Shown: piece by piece, positions 63,627 through 64,000 of the stretch
Layout of the letters: each line of letters opens with the position of its first letter
Position numbering within the stretch: the stretch's first letter is position 1
Made by a program: the position numbers and the translations under genes
DNA from: Culex pipiens pallens
Taxonomy: Eukaryota > Arthropoda > Insecta > Diptera > Culicidae
Assembly: GCF_016801865.2 (NCBI RefSeq)
Contig: NC_068939.1
Span: 75,709,517 to 75,773,516, forward strand
Reading direction: 5' to 3'
Length of the DNA stretch: 64,000 nt
The notes under the pieces: model-generated
What the model saw: only the letters and a program-made list of their open reading frames with translations
Databases searched by the model: none
What the model was told of the DNA's origin: nothing

Positions 63627-63744
63627 ATTTCTTTTTATTTGTGAAATCAGCTGTTTTTGTATTGTTAGATATGATGAAAAAAACGATATTAACCGCCCCC
63701 TCCTCTCCCTTCTCCCCCCATGCGACAACTCGTTGGGTTGCGAA

Positions 63745-64000
63745 CAGGTGCGCGTACTTTTTCAACTTGCTATTCGGCCTCACGATGAACGTAAAGATCC
63801 GTTCCTGCTTCAACCACTTTGTTATCTCTCGATCCCAGTTGTCCACCAAACTGCTCGGAGTCACGACCAGAACCCGCTTCACAATCGGCTGCCCGTTAGG
63901 TCCCTGATTCTTCAACGTCTTCCCTAGTCCCATCTCGTCGGCCAAATTCGCTCCAAACTGTTCCGAGTCTTCACGTTTCATTCCCAAAACGCATTCGTAC
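63745..64000 (-). pseudogene. Fragment of a RAD54B-like Swi2/Snf2 helicase (runs off window)
   Basis: Minus-strand frame: YECVLGMKREDSEQFGANLA, DEMGLGKTL (motif I, Walker A), then KNQGPNGQPIVKRVLVVTPS, SLVDNWDREITKWLKQERI, FTFIVRPNSKLKKYAHLF. The order matches the start of the RAD54/RAD54B helicase core, but about 10 codons between motif I and motif Ia (normally an aromatic QxIxLIWTLL-type stretch) are missing, and the sequence ends after KKYAH with no motif II. RAD54-family proteins remodel DNA in homologous recombination. The part beyond the window cannot be judged; within it the copy appears broken. Confidence 0.75.

Noticed and set aside
63370..63987. 205-residue minus frame as one gene
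   Set aside because: Its first part is the RAD54B-like fragment, its last part is the antisense of the Rpt5 fragment; it is a chance fusion of two pseudogenes.

Overview
The window is nuclear DNA from an insect, most likely a culicine mosquito (Culex-like). Evidence: AT-rich intergenic DNA packed with small inverted-repeat elements, several tRNA-headed SINEs, short (~65-80 bp) and long (~4.5 kb) GT-AG introns, and two host proteins that read as dipteran orthologues. The species is inferred from memory of these repeat types, not searched. No rRNA, genuine tRNA gene, CRISPR array or bacterial sequence was seen.

Two intact protein-coding genes are supported. (1) An SLC16-family monocarboxylate transporter on + (coding exons 37431-39221, 43792-43901, 43973-44154, 44233-44615; 821 aa) with a very long hydrophilic loop between its two six-helix halves and an upstream ORF overlapping its start codon. 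(2) PGAP3 (Per1 family, GPI-anchor lipid remodelling) on - (coding exons 54925-55063, 49644-50415, 49498-49576; 329 aa). The two are convergent, with about 4.9 kb between their stop codons.

Most of the rest is transposon-derived. 0-12 kb: an inverted-repeat element carrying a SINE and a 1-kb element, a 2.2-kb palindrome, a long TG microsatellite and tRNA-like SINE pieces. 12-31 kb: pogo-like MITE pieces, a 1.1-kb palindrome, a four-deep nest of insertions (17.7-24.2 kb), tandem MITEs and two further elements. 31-35 kb: a non-autonomous LTR element with identical LTRs. 46-49 kb: a fold-back with a ~125-bp minisatellite. 51-54 kb: two elements inside PGAP3 intron 1. Because several families are present more than once, or interrupt one another or a readable coding frame, several insertions can be proved by reading the empty site in the window itself.

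The last 5 kb is the most unusual. A 3.5-kb DNA transposon-like element (59139-62669), with ~26-bp terminal inverted repeats and an 8-bp target duplication, contains a broken Sec24C/D-type fragment that keeps an intron acceptor, plus at least one further protein-like fragment. Immediately outside lie broken fragments of the proteasome ATPase Rpt5 and of a RAD54B-like Swi2/Snf2 helicase. This looks like DNA-level capture of host gene pieces (Pack-type transposon) rather than retroposition.
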